From Dipodascopsis uninucleata var. uninucleata (Eukaryota > Ascomycota > Lipomycetes > Lipomycetales > Lipomycetaceae), in contig JAJLTO010000008.1 in NCBI GenBank assembly GCA_030568195.1, positions 310,001-374,000 on the forward strand: a stretch of DNA of 64,000 nucleotides, read 5' to 3'. The position numbers were made by a program, and so were the translations under genes. A model generated the notes under the pieces. The model worked only from the letters and a program-made list of their open reading frames with translations, searched no databases and had not been told where the DNA came from. Shown one piece after another: positions 31,361 to 43,645 of this stretch; position 1 is the first letter of the stretch; each line of letters opens with the position of its first letter.

Positions 31361-34064
31361 TTAAAATCCCGATAAAGAAGCTCCGCTATCAACCGTGCAA
31401 GCAGGCTGCTGATTCAGAATAGCTAGCTGGTACTTCAGCGCAAGCCGCTTTAAAATATTTGCCATCCGAACTGTAACGCCCCAGACCCATATTCCATCTA
31501 CTAAACTACTCCAAAATTCTACAATAGAGCCTGCAAGAGATTGTTCTGTGCCAGCTCGGACATTCTCATCGACCTCTCCTAATATTGAACGAATACGTGC
31601 AATGTTCTTTTCCTCCGCCTTCGTTATCTCTTGATTTTGAAGCAACGAACACTCGATCTCATGTACCCACACAGATAAAAATAAGATCATCTCCCATCCA
31701 CACAAAGCATTCTGGACATTGCACTGTACAGATACCACTCTGCGGTACATATCTGTGCCTGAGCTCACAGGAATCTCCAGAACTCCGATAGCGTCTTCTA
31801 CAGCTCGATCTGCTAAGTCGCTTCTCTCCGGTCTGCTAGACAGAAATTCGTCCAGTGCGTTGTCTAAAAACTGATCTACGTTTGGTTCACTAAGAACACT
31901 GTTTAGAGCATGTGACGTCTTAAATAAGCGAATTTCCATAACTCGGACAAGAACGCAAGCATTGAACATCATAAGTCGCTGTGATCCTTCGTCGCTCAAT
32001 GCAGCTTGCAGTCCTAACACTTTGAAGGCAGAGCTTTGTAAAATCTGAGCAGCATGGCTGAATGACAAGTTTCGTAATCTATTCAGCTCGTCTTTTTTCG
32101 ATGCAATTGGAAATCCAACTTGAATAAGTTGGAAAGCAGACCATATGTGATGCATCACACAATGCATCACTAAGTAGATTGCATAAGAAGATAATACATG
32201 AAACCTATCGTTGATAATAAATAATTCTGACGAGTCATCTCCATCAAGAGTTTCTATTGACGTTATACTTTCCGGTGTGTTATTCTTGCCCATGAACCAT
32301 TGATTTGAACGACCTTCATTGTCGAATATCGAAAGCGTTCGACTGGATTTACGTTCTGTCGTTTGCTTAAGAAACGTTATCTCGTCCTGACTGCTGAATA
32401 TATCTTTCATGATTTCATCAATTGTTACAGGTGAAACTGTAGATTTTAAGCTTGTCAGCCATTTATATTCCGTCTTGGCGGTCCAAAGAGAATCAGATTC
32501 TGGCAAGAAAAATCCACGATCTAATACGTTAAATGAGATGATTTGATTGTACGTAATAAACATATCAGACATGTAAACATAGACACCCCAGAACAGCCGA
32601 TGATAGGATTCACGCTTGATCCAGTCTCTCCAGTTCGTCAGAACACGATCGCGTCTTAGATTAACTCCACGGGAACAACATTTTGCAAGAAATGATTGTT
32701 CATCTATCGCATGCTGAACAGCATTGCCGTCACCGCTCCATGTATCAAAACCGCATAGAAGAAGATAGGACTGAAACAACCCGAGTCTATTGTCATCTGC
32801 AATCATTTCATTAGATACTAACTTGGGTAAAATAACCCATAGAAGATCTCGCAAACCGTTGGCAACATCATGGTCTAAGGCATGCAGTGCACCAACTGTC
32901 ATCACTGTGAGAGCCAAAGTGGCACTTGAAACATATTCCCAAGGAAAAGAGGCGTCATTGACATCTTTAGATAAATGCGTAATAATAGTAGGTGACAAAA
33001 AGTAGTTCTTCAAAAATTCGAATTTGAACACCGTATGATGTAGTATTGGAAAATGCCTGTGAAGTCCCGCAATGTATGCATAAAAGTATCTAATCATATC
33101 CTGCGTAGCAGGGATAACGTCTTCTAAATCAAATCCTAGAACGGAAAAAATATTCAACATTGCAGTACGACAAGAGTCGTCGAACTCTACGACTATAGCT
33201 GCTGACGATAGCCGCTTCTGGTCGAGTAGCATGTCGCTCACCTCTACATCGTCTGGTGGACTGCCTCCCAAAGACAAGCACGGTTCTGTCTGGGGTGAGA
33301 CTGCTGTTACAGGATCGCTCATATTCATAGAAGACAAAGCCGCTACAACTTCTGGAGTAGCGAACTTCAAAGGATCAAAGAAAGGAATGTTTGCCAAATT
33401 TAGAGAGGGATTGATGGTCTCAAATCCACTGAAGTTTTGTTTCGATGGAAATAAAATGTCTGAAAATCGTCTTTCTGGTGAAAGTAAATATGAGGGATCA
33501 GACAGCTCTGCACCGATAGAGAACTTTTCTATCGATGGTCTTCGCATATATTGCTTGTCGATACCAGAAGGTGCCACTAAAATACTATTACCAGGGCTGG
33601 AGTCCGTAGATACATCAATGCCTCGTATTGATACGACCTGCTCATCCGAAAGAGTCATATCCGTAGGAGAGTGCTGGCTACTAGTCCGTGGAACTGCTAG
33701 ACCCTGGTGAGATGGAGATACTTTCATGGTTACATTTCGTCTATTTCGCCTTTTTGATGGAGTGCCGTTGCACATTCTACTGTGCCGCACTAGTAGATCT
33801 CTGAAAAATGATCTTTGTCAATATGTGTTTCACATACCAGCACTTAAAAATATTGCTTAATACTTACTTCCTTGTGAATGAGCTACCGCACTGATCGCAT
33901 GAAAAAGGTCGTTCCATAGTGTGTGATCTTTCATGCCTAGTTAGATGCTCTCCTCGTTTGAACTCTGCTCCGCAAGATTGACAAATATACTGCTTTCTCT
34001 TTCGCTTTGGAGCAATATTGATGTCCAGGTGCAGCACATTCTGCATAGATGCGAGCGAAGCCAT
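31361..34064 (-). CDS. C2H2 zinc-finger plus fungal_trans transcription factor
   Basis: Exons on the minus strand: 34064-33868 and 33800-31361; 878 residues; 67-nt intron with GTAAGT donor and TTCAG acceptor. The intron falls inside the second zinc finger. Finger 1: Cys28, Cys31, His44, His48. Finger 2: Cys56, Cys59, His72 and Cys76, a C2HC form. A basic stretch precedes finger 1 (PKRKRKQ). The middle (about 250-600) matches the fungal-specific regulatory domain with IRYFYAYIAGLHRHFPILHH. The architecture is that of the Adr1/Klf1-like group of fungal regulators; targets are unknown. It is divergent from SFH5 across 1.9 kb, so a complex promoter is likely. Confidence 0.88.
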
Positions 34065-35959
34065 GATTGAATTGAAAAAGTCAATTGCTCAGATTTCAGA
34101 AAGAATTATAACGAATGGGATATTATAAGTGAGTTGAGACTGAACCAAGATGATTAGTTGGCACTGCGCTTGTCTTGCGTGCGTTCTCCTAAATATTGGC
34201 ACTCACAGTCGACCCAAATCACACTTACTTACTCACTCATCCAATCAGACCATCCAAGGTTGATCAGTTTAATATATTCCTAATTACTTCTCACTTCTAC
34301 TATAATCTCTGTATTATAATTTGTATTTTACTGCCTTCACTCGAAGAAACAGAATCTGGGGTCGAAGGTCGCTTTATAAATAAACTTATGTTTAAATAAA
34401 GATAGTCTGCAAGGGCTGCGAGAGCCATCTGTCAGTGATGTAACAGCGCATATGCCCGAGTGCACTGTCTTGAGTCAGATACATGCCTTTATGACTACTA
34501 TATCTCTTAAGATTACTAATTGGTCACGTTTGTGGCGAACCTTGCCGAAGCTGGCTTGATTAATAAGGCTGAGTTACGAAATTTCATTGGAATAGGGTAA
34601 CAATCATACGACTTATTTTCGAAAACTGTCACAATCTTGTAGGGCTATGCTTAAGCGAATACCTTATTAACAGTTCTTTGAATAGTTTTTGCATATGATG
34701 AGCCGACTGTGATTATGCATCAAGCTGAGAAGCGCATTTCGCACAATTATCCCGGGCCGTAGATCGTCCTATGAGGAGCTTGATAACAATTGACCTCTTA
34801 GCCAACGATAAAGCTGTTCTTCCTCGGGCAAGTTGTATTGGCGTTGCTAATAGTACTAAGCGATATTTAGGGAAAGGCTAGAGCATTGCAATAGCTATGA
34901 AAATAACACCAATAATGTACAAGATCAAGTAGATAGAATACCGAATATACTACTAAACGGGTCGGAGAACAGGTTCGTTCCCTAGACTACTAAGCTTTTG
35001 ATTTTCCAGTTAATGCCTCGGAAACCATTAAACTTTATTGCACGGCGGCGTCATATGTTAAAAATCTTAATGCTAACAGACTGGGGGTTTCGATAATCCG
35101 TGAGCCTCTGGTATATTGAATATCTTCCGATTTTACAATTCGGATCTACGGCAAGATGATGAGGTCATCAAATAAGAGAATACTGGATCTCAGCTGACAT
35201 GATATCTGCTCATTAGCATTATCGCAGATGCTACAAGCCTCTGTTGAGGCTGTGGTGCGCCTGTGGCAACGGTGAACAATACTTTACTTCATCCATACCA
35301 CGGGTCCGAAGAATGATCTGCCGGTGCCAAATATTGAGAATCATAACAGTGAGTCTAGCCGAGCAAATCATGAATGCAAGTTACACGCGCAATGTCATGT
35401 TAGATAAGTTGCCAGATCGTGATCTATATAGTTTATGGAAAGATAATTTTTCGGAATCCATATTCGTCGTCAGATGTCTCGCAATCCAATATTTCGTAAA
35501 TTTGACATGTGTACTAATGAAGGGATAAATGAATGAGCAGACCTGTGGTTTGAGGGTCTAAGGCAGATGTGGTCAACGATTGTTATTTGACTTGACAATA
35601 GCGGCTGTGGTTTTAAGTCATAAATACAAGTAACGTGTGAGTAGCAGACTATAAATACCAAAAATCTCGCAACATAGCTCTCTTCCAGAGAAAAATGCTG
35701 TAGGTTATGTGTTCAGGGACCTTTTTCGTCGCGCAGAGATGACTACATGGCTAGCGACATCCTAGATTATATATCTAGTGCCAAATTTAATCTGATAACG
35801 ATAACGAGTCATACCCTAGCCCATGTTCTTTGTTCTGTTGTGTAGCGAGGTGTTGATCCACTGATTCCAGACTTTTCTTTTACTACATTTTTTGGAGTAA
35901 CGAGGAACGGGAAATTTATCTTAACAACTGCGAAAAGCACGAAATCAACTAAGATAACA
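34065..35959. other. 1.9-kb divergent promoter region, zinc-finger regulator and SFH5
   Basis: No gene recognised. Frames of 60-95 codons at 34.2 and 35.2 kb lack protein-like features. AT-rich throughout; no RNA gene or repeat detected by eye. Confidence 0.5.
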
Positions 35960-36847
35960 ATGGCAGAGGTAGAATCAGAATCGAAGCTTGCATTTGTGAA
36001 GAACATGACTCCAGAGCAGAAGACTGCATTTGACGATTTCATTGGTGCTGTCCCTGATGTCGTTAAAGATGCAGACTACTCGGAGTTATACGGACATGAT
36101 CTCTCAGAGCGCTCTTTAGCGACCGATACTCTTATTTATAAGTTCCTTATTGCTAATAAATATGTAGTGCCAGATGCTAGAAAACAGCTATTGGATACAT
36201 TGCAATGGCGAAAGGAGTTCCGTCCTCTAGCCGCAGCATTTGAAGAGACCCATGATTCTAAGTTCGATGGTCTGGGATATATCACTGAATCTCCAGACAC
36301 TAAAGAAATTATTACGTGGAATCTTTACGGTCAAGCAGCTGGAAAGCCAGAAATTGTTTTTGGTGATGTTGATGCCTTCTTGAGATGGCGAATTGGTGTT
36401 ATGGAACGAGGTTTGCAGATGCTTGACTTCGCTTCTGATAGAACACAAATCAGCCAGGTCCACGATTATGCCAACGTGAGCTTCCTTCGCATGGACCCTA
36501 ATGCAAAGAACGCATCAAAAGTTGCTGTCTCTATTTTTCAGAAATACTATCCTGAGCTTCTTGGAAAGAAGTACTTCATTAATGTACCACTCGTTATGGG
36601 ATGGATGTTCACCGCTATGAAACTCATTGTGTCACGAGATACAATGTCCAAGTTCGTGGTCTTGAGTTATGGTAGCTCTCTTGTTGACTATGCTGGTAAG
36701 AGTATTCCAACGGTTTATGGTGGTCAAGGTCCTTCATTAAAGGAACAGGACTTATCTGCATCTATCAAACCACCGGCAGGTTTTGAGCCTACTAGTACCA
36801 TTAGCAGCGAGGCTCCTGTCGCTGCTTCTGAGTTGAAAGCAGACTAA
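35960..36847 (+). CDS. SFH5: Sfh5-type CRAL-TRIO (Sec14-like) protein, predicted heme-binding
   Basis: 295 residues, intron-less. The CRAL-TRIO N domain (LIYKFLIANKYVVPDARKQL) and lipid-binding domain (TWNLYG, FLRWRIGVMERGLQ, QVHDYANVSFLRMD, YYPELLGKKYFINVP, KFVVLSYG) match fungal Sfh5. Residues Tyr68, His168 and Tyr170 sit where S. cerevisiae Sfh5 has its reported heme ligands Tyr68, His173 and Tyr175, so a heme-binding role is likely. The protein acts at the ER or cytosol. It is convergent with the lipid-kinase-like gene, 222 bp between stops. Confidence 0.9.
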   Translation: MAEVESESKLAFVKNMTPEQKTAFDDFIGAVPDVVKDADYSELYGHDLSERSLATDTLIYKFLIANKYVVPDARKQLLDTLQWRKEFRPLAAAFEETHDSKFDGLGYITESPDTKEIITWNLYGQAAGKPEIVFGDVDAFLRWRIGVMERGLQMLDFASDRTQISQVHDYANVSFLRMDPNAKNASKVAVSIFQKYYPELLGKKYFINVPLVMGWMFTAMKLIVSRDTMSKFVVLSYGSSLVDYAGKSIPTVYGGQGPSLKEQDLSASIKPPAGFEPTSTISSEAPVAASELKAD

Positions 36848-37069
36848 ATTCACCCTAGGTCGATCAATGTAATCTCTTGGAATATTTTATTTTAGTATTC
36901 TTTGATAATAGTAATTTGTTACGTTTGATTTCGCGCGTGAGCAGGACTGTATGAGTGTTCAAAGTGGGGACACTCTACTGTGATTTGAAGACTTAATTTC
37001 TAATTAGTATATATTACTCTATTTTCTCTTGTAATTGGTAAAGAATGCTATAACAAATATCTGATGGAA

Positions 37070-38347
37070 TTAAATAATATATAAGTACCAGTTTCGAAAG
37101 ATATTTTCCTTCGATTCTAATTTTACCGTTGATTTGTTTGGAACCATAATAATTCGCCCATCAATGCAGAATCGTCTCATTCTATCTTCATCTTCTTCTA
37201 CAGCAATTACCGCATCAGATATTTCTTTGTAAACAACCGTTGGTTCGTTCACGTGCCGACCATTTTGATACGCAAGCATAACGAGTCTAAATACTTCATT
37301 AGGCTCCAAATAGGGAATTTCTATCAGAAAGAGACGTCCTGAGAGCGGTTTACCCTCAGGCGAAATAAGAAAACCTGGCTCAAGGCTAGACACCGAAGTA
37401 GCCAGAACATATGAATGTGGCCCTTCTATCACACTAACTTCCTCTAAATTATCCGGCGAATGATATTTTATTGATCCGTTCCATGGGACATTCCGTTCCA
37501 AGTTCGCTTGTGCGGCTCTCTGAAATCGTTCATTTCCAAGCTTTCTGTATTCAGGCGAATCGCTATCGCCAACTAACGCAGCGTGAAGAGCCCATGAAGC
37601 AACAACCAAAGCAGCAATTGGTTGGGGTTTTGCAGTGAAGACAGGAGCAGTTGCTCCCTCAGGTGTGTCATCAGTGGGAGGAAGTATCTCAATAGAGTCT
37701 TGAGGGAATTCAACACCCATATATTTCAAAGGACGTGGTTCCGTATTTACCATGGATTTCACGGCGACTGCAGGCGATGTAATGCCTAGTGAAGTCATCA
37801 AAGCATTTCCTGAGCCCGTAGGAATCGGAAGAAGTACAAGCTTTCGGCTGTCCTGCGCCGTTGAGAGACCATTAACTAATTCACTTATTGAAGTATCTCC
37901 AGATAGAATAATCACAGTCAAAATCTTTTCTGGTTCGACATTCCTGTGCAATTCGGCCGCATAATCCTTGATAGTACTGCTAGATAGCGTAGGAATGTAA
38001 TTATACGGGATATTTAATGACCTTAGCAGAGGTTCAACAAGATTCTTGAAGACCTGTCTACTTTTGCGTTTTCCCGCCGTGACTGAGCAAATGACAGATA
38101 TAGATGACTTTTCAGGGTCAAGGTAGTCAGGTAATTCCTCTATAAAACGAGTTTGCAGCCTCGGATCTTTTGAAATATTGCTATCGTCGACATATGAAAC
38201 TTTCAGATGTTCGGACTGCTCCTCTGTCGACTCATCTATCCAAGCAACAAGCGAGGAAGACGCTAGAACGATGTCAAAGATTTTGATATTTTCGTCATTG
38301 ATCTTGATATAGTCTCCATTGTCAGGAATCTTAGAACCACTAGACAT
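37070..38347 (-). CDS. Diacylglycerol/sphingoid-kinase-like protein
   Basis: 425 residues, single exon. A DAGK-type catalytic fold is visible: VICSVTAGKRKSRQVF near 85-100, then LSGDTSISELVNGL (148-161) and LPIPTGSGNAL (173-183). The second corresponds to the canonical GGDGT-xx-E-x-x-NG phosphate loop, but reads S-G-D-T-S, so the first and fourth glycine positions are changed while Asp151, Glu156 and Asn159-Gly160 remain. PTGSGNA is intact. The C-terminal half (about 230-420) forms the second lobe. Family members phosphorylate sphingoid bases or diacylglycerol. The altered loop leaves activity uncertain. It is divergent from the RDS1-like gene across 3.5 kb. Confidence 0.72.
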   Translation of the reverse strand: MSSGSKIPDNGDYIKINDENIKIFDIVLASSSLVAWIDESTEEQSEHLKVSYVDDSNISKDPRLQTRFIEELPDYLDPEKSSISVICSVTAGKRKSRQVFKNLVEPLLRSLNIPYNYIPTLSSSTIKDYAAELHRNVEPEKILTVIILSGDTSISELVNGLSTAQDSRKLVLLPIPTGSGNALMTSLGITSPAVAVKSMVNTEPRPLKYMGVEFPQDSIEILPPTDDTPEGATAPVFTAKPQPIAALVVASWALHAALVGDSDSPEYRKLGNERFQRAAQANLERNVPWNGSIKYHSPDNLEEVSVIEGPHSYVLATSVSSLEPGFLISPEGKPLSGRLFLIEIPYLEPNEVFRLVMLAYQNGRHVNEPTVVYKEISDAVIAVEEDEDRMRRFCIDGRIIMVPNKSTVKLESKENIFRNWYLYII

Positions 38348-41300
38348 CCTTTCCAGGTACGCAACGCGCCAGTATTGCTTGGTGTATGATGTCCCAGACT
38401 ATATACAGCTGAGAGCGAACATGTAATCAGACTGCTTATGAAGCAATGAATGGACAGATTTAGATACCATCGTAATGAGCCGCACGGTTTAATACCTCTT
38501 AAATTAAAACCTATTGTAATATTATACTATATTTACGAATATCAGACATCGGCTTCTGATAAGAAAGTTCTGAGGTCCACAAAATATAACAACCATGATT
38601 CGCTGGCAATTATCTAGCATCTGGTGTTTGTGAGGGTAGATGAGAAGCGTGAGCCACAAGCATAGCTACCAAGGTATTTACTTAAGGAAAATTGCTAATT
38701 ACGCCGAAAAATATATCAACAGTTTAACAGGATGATATCAAGAATTTGTACTATGAAAAATTATATTAGTTCTAACGAATCAAATTGACTGAAGAGCTTC
38801 CAGTACTCTAATAAATCTGCGAGAGCCAGAAAAATGTTGCCAAATACGTACTCTATCTTCGCAATATCGACTATAGAGCTTTCTCCATCGTAATCGTTAT
38901 ATGCGTAAACTGTAGACCAGACGTGAAATCCAGATTCAGTACTACACTTTACAATTCTTAATCTATATTATGATTCTGCCTCTTTAATTTACTTCACTAT
39001 AGGGCTTTCATAAGAATTACTACCATTTCCAAGATGCGGACAAGAATAGAGATGATGGATCTGTCAAGATCTCTCCTCTCTTTCAGAATGAGACATCTAG
39101 AAGATCAAGAATAGACAGCTTTCTTCATAAAGCAAGAAATATACCTAGGAAATAATGCATAAGTTTACTATTATCTCGAAAAAAATGTGAAGATGCTTTC
39201 CAGACTTCTCAACAGCACGTTCTTCTTAGATCATGGTCGAGATGTACTTCGTGATGCTATATATCTTGATCTCTTTCTCGGTTGGCGGTATGGGCGCTCT
39301 CATAACAATCCCATACTCGAAACTCGAGGTTTTCGTAGTCACCGAACACGCATAATACAGATCATGATTATTCTCGGGACTATTAGAACCCAGTTGGCTT
39401 GTAACTGCGGAATTTGTTTGGTCATACTCGTCATCAGCAAAATCTCGATAAGTTCAACTAACATAGAGTCTTGTAGCCATGCTATCTAAACTTGGAGAAT
39501 AATCTGTTCCGTTGATAGGCATTATGATAATATCTTCAAGTAGACTCCTTCGTTATTACTGGCACATCTCAATACTTCCGATTCTACACTGTACTGGAAT
39601 GAGTAATTGTCTCCAAACTAGACCTTTGCGGTTCGTAATTCTAGTAGCATATCATCAGCAAGATGCCACCAAAACCAATGGATATATCCCTCTTTCTAGC
39701 AACAGTCTGTCGTCTGTCTCCGTCAGAAAATGCTGGGCAGGTATAAACAGATCACTTGTCCGCAGGGCTTTTGATACTTCGTCTACTTCAATGCTGGATC
39801 TAGGGTAATCAAGTTTTCTCTGCGTAGATCATACCGGGTTATTTCTTACCACCACCTGATATATCAAAAAACAGCATTATGACCATTATCTTTGTACTGT
39901 GTATAATCTTTTAGCCATAACGTATCCACGTGTCTCCAATCCTACAAGGCCCTAAAGTTATTCTCGTCCGCCCAACGCCTCATCTAGCACTTCAATAGCA
40001 ATCGGAGTATACGCTGCAGGAAACTGTTACTTCCCAAAATATGCTAATTCATCTTACTGAAAAGAATATCCGTTGATTCTGAAACCATCAGGGTCGACAA
40101 CTATAGCTATCCACAAATCACTGGTCACCATAACTGAACTTACAATCTCTAGAGGGGCCAATTATTCTAGCTCTTCCGATAAGCGCAAGACTATGACAAA
40201 CTCGAAGGATCATCTAATATTTCAGTATTGATTTATATGCTAAGGAAAGTACTATCAAGCCCTATTTAACGAGAAGACAAGCTGAATTAACATCGCTCTT
40301 ATCTCTAGACGAGATATCTCAACAACTCCAAAAATAAGCAGCGAGAACTAGCATATTTGGAACCTAATTGTAGGAGAAAGATTGGAAGTTTATTACTCCG
40401 GAAAATCATGCAACTCGATACTTATAACCAAAGCCAATAGGTAGTCACAGAACGGAACACTATACTTCGATAAAAATAGCTATATCTTAAAAGACTATAG
40501 TTGATAATAACAAATTAACTTGTATTTATAATACACCATGATACTCAACTTATACTATTCCGAACTTCATTTTTAATAGCACAGTGCAGTAAGTTCAGGG
40601 TACGCAACACCGAAGATCACAAGCTTTCGACACAGCAAGGTAGCAGGGAAAATGCGTTCCAGAGGTAATATATCTGTCACAAAAAGTTGATTGCTGATAG
40701 CATGGCAAGAGATTGAGCTTGTTGAATATGCTCCTTTCATACGAACGACCTCGCCATACTACTTAGATCTGTCGTACAAATTATAGGTGCTTAGTAGAAA
40801 TTGCAGGAATTCGCGGAAATATTAGTTTGTCTATGTAGACTGGACTCTATGAAATTTATTGTTTGCTGGTGCATCTTTATCGAAATCAGAGACTACACCC
40901 TTGAAGAGGTTGTCTGGACTTGACAAATGGTCTGCTAATTTTGGACAGATGAAAAGGAGTACGTCAGCATATCGTTATAACCTGAAATGCAGTTTTATAC
41001 GGCTTAATCTGTATATCGCTGCGTATACTTCGTTCTTTATTTTGGTCAATCTGATTTCCGCATCATTTTGAGATTGGATCTTGGAAGGCTACGCAGGGTG
41101 ACTATAAGTTATGGACTATTTCAGAAAAAAACTATGATGTCACTGATAATAGTCCGCTGAAGCTAGAGCGAATATTCTCGAACTAGACGCATAGTGCGTA
41201 GCTAGACAGGTTGATAGATCTAATAGTGCGCAATTACAGCCATTTTCGACTATCCTCTAAAATATCAGCTAATACCTTTTTAGCCAGTCGGAGTTACTTC

Positions 41301-41813
41301 TAGCCGTTGAAATCATAAAAAATATATATATATATTATATGAATTTTTGTCAGTTGCGCTGAGCTGTGACTCAACGGATTAGGTTGACAGGTCATCAGGT
41401 TAGGGCAATGCGATGCACAAAAACTTCGCTGAAAGAAAAATAATTAATGTTCGGAATGCTGGGCCGAAGATCTGTTGAATATCTTTTCTATCTTTACGCT
41501 CGCCGTAGTTTCCAGTGAAATTTATTAACTAATTACAGCACACATTAAGAAATTGTGCAAAATTAATAATATTTTCGTCTGCAAGTCTTGTTCATACACG
41601 TCATTCTGAATGTCGCTCAAACAGTGAGTGGGAATAGATCATCGAATGTCTACTATAGTGTGCTTTATGATCTAGAAAAATTATCTCTCTTCGGAACGAT
41701 CACGGTTGTAGGCCCGAGATATTCCAGCTATATAATAAATCCATGTTATCGTCCTAAGAATTGTGTAGTTTTGTTCAGAGCCTATAGTACTTGTTATAAA
41801 GACGATTTCGAAT
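38348..41813. other. 3.5-kb gene-poor region
   Basis: Longest non-coding stretch in the window, between two divergently transcribed genes. Reading frames up to about 120 codons occur at random on both strands. No tRNA, transposon or LTR-like terminal repeats were seen. A 14-bp AT run sits at about 41,322-41,336. The last 100 bp contain the probable core promoter of the RDS1-like gene. Confidence 0.5.
41729..41739 (+). promoter_or_regulatory. TATA box of the RDS1-like gene
   Basis: TATATAATAAA, 75 bp before the ATG at 41814. A consensus TATA element fits a highly inducible stress gene. Confidence 0.5.
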
Positions 41814-43082
41814 ATGATAGCCCCATTTTTTGCTGTTACCGTCGCGTTGGTAGGTGCTGCCTACAGCGCCGACACAAACTCGACAACCAACTCTACATTA
41901 CCGTCCAATACTACTACCACTGCCTTGAATCCTTATGGAACTGGTTACCTTGAGGTTAACACCACTAGCGGAATCTATAATGCTACCGGAAATTTGACCT
42001 CTCCCGAACCAGAGCCATACACTCCATCTGGTATGCTTGGATCCAACGGGAGTCTGCCAAACTACCATCCAATCACTGATTTCGATTATGAATCTCTTAC
42101 TCTTGCTCTCTATCAGGAATATATTGAGCTTGACCTGTTTCAGTATGGTCTGCAGAAGTTTTCTGCGGAGGAGTTTGAGGAAGCTGGCTTAGATGTGAAC
42201 GATCGTGCTTTGATCGAGTTCATGGCTGAGCAAGAGCAGGGCCATGCTACTTTGTTGACCAACATTATCGGACCTTCTGCTGCTACGCAGTGCCAGTACT
42301 CTTATGATTTCGAGACTGTTGCTGAATTTGTTGACTTCTGCCAGAGAGTCACCAGTTGGGGAGAGTCTGGTGTCTACGGATTTTTGGAGCATCTCGACTC
42401 TCGGTCTGCTGCCCAGTTGCTTCTTCAGTCCATCACTACTGAGGCTCGCCAACAGATGATCTTCCGTCAGTTTGAGGGTTTGTTCCCAATGCCTGTTTAC
42501 TTCGAGACTGGCATTACACAATCTATGGCTTGGACTCTCTTAGCTCCTTACATCACAAGTTGTGATGAAGAGACCCCCCGACTTGGATGGCAGAACTTTC
42601 CCGGTCTTAATGTGACCTTCCAAAATGGCACTGAGTCTCCATACTTCTTGAACACAACAACTAACTCTACCTCTACATCGAATGCAACCATCACTCCCGG
42701 AATTACTTCCAATCTCACATCGTTGTCCTCTGCAGGAACTGAGATTCAGCTCATCGGTGAGCTCCCAGGAAAGCCTGTTGGCCCAAATTTGTCTTACATT
42801 ACCAACACTACTGCTGGCGAGCCGAAGTTCGCGGCTTGGATTTCTCAGATTAACGTTACCTATACTGACATCGAGAGCTACGAAGTCGACAATCAGACTT
42901 ATACCTGGACTGCAACTACCACCCAGCCAGATGATACTATCTGGGAAGATGTCACAATGCCTATTGTTAATGGATCGATGTTCATTGTCGTCACTGATGA
43001 GGATATCTATGTCACTCCATACAACTTGTCTGAGCTCAATGCTCATGTTGTTGCCGGTCCTGCAGTCTTTGTCGCTGGTTAA
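41814..43082 (+). CDS. Rds1-like secreted ferritin-fold stress protein
   Basis: 422 residues, single exon. A signal peptide (MIAPFFAVTVALVGAAYSA) is followed by an Asn/Thr-rich, N-glycosylation-prone segment. The ferritin-like domain (about 90-250) includes YESLTLALYQEYIELDLFQYGL, EFMAEQEQGHATLLT and SITTEARQQMIFRQFEGLFPMPVYFE, giving paired E/H positions of the ferritin-2 family. It resembles S. pombe Rds1, a gene induced by glucose, ammonium, phosphate and temperature stress. Codon choice is biased toward GTT, GCT, ACC and AAC, suggesting high expression. No GPI signal is evident. Metal binding is not demonstrated. Confidence 0.85.
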   Translation: MIAPFFAVTVALVGAAYSADTNSTTNSTLPSNTTTTALNPYGTGYLEVNTTSGIYNATGNLTSPEPEPYTPSGMLGSNGSLPNYHPITDFDYESLTLALYQEYIELDLFQYGLQKFSAEEFEEAGLDVNDRALIEFMAEQEQGHATLLTNIIGPSAATQCQYSYDFETVAEFVDFCQRVTSWGESGVYGFLEHLDSRSAAQLLLQSITTEARQQMIFRQFEGLFPMPVYFETGITQSMAWTLLAPYITSCDEETPRLGWQNFPGLNVTFQNGTESPYFLNTTTNSTSTSNATITPGITSNLTSLSSAGTEIQLIGELPGKPVGPNLSYITNTTAGEPKFAAWISQINVTYTDIESYEVDNQTYTWTATTTQPDDTIWEDVTMPIVNGSMFIVVTDEDIYVTPYNLSELNAHVVAGPAVFVAG

Positions 43083-43645
43083 AAGAGTTAAATATTTTAA
43101 ATTGATTCGTTTTGTATGATTTTTTGTAATTTAATCAGAAAACTAGCCCTTTAATAAATTTACCATCTAATTGGACGTCGAATAAAGAGTAAGTGTTCAG
43201 CCTAGCCAGTGAACATAAACAGACACGTTTGTGAACTTAAAAGGAAAAATAAAATAAGCCTATAAACTATCCTACAAGTGAAGAAAAGCACAAGTTGCAT
43301 CACTTCACGTGGAAATGGAGTATACTAAAATTTCAAAAGTAAAAATCAATTTATTTATTAATAATAGAAAACGTGAAGTAAAGCAAATAGATATGATGTT
43401 TATAACAGAATGACTGAAAAAATCAATTATAGAATAAATTGAGACACCTGACCGACCGCAACCATGCAGAACCGGTTCAACCAAAAAGAAAACATTGTCC
43501 TGTTACCTGGATGTTAATTATTTATTAAATTTCATTTGGATTATTGTTTTTTCTGCTCTTATACTACCATATTCCTGGCAATGTCATAAAAGTTCATTAT
43601 ACGTTATAAAAATACGCTCATACGACTTGTCATATTCATCGACAC
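43083..43645. other. Convergent 3' intergenic region
   Basis: 563 bp between the RDS1-like and RNase T2 stop codons; AT-rich, no gene seen. Confidence 0.55.

Noticed and set aside
39240-39520. Minus-strand open stretch of about 79 codons with plausible amino-acid composition, first read as a gene relic
   Set aside because: Across the surrounding region stop codons occur at about the random rate in the same frame, and no family is recognisable, so a relic cannot be supported.
41322-41336. AT run considered as a centromere or origin mark
   Set aside because: Too short and generic; no other element supports it.
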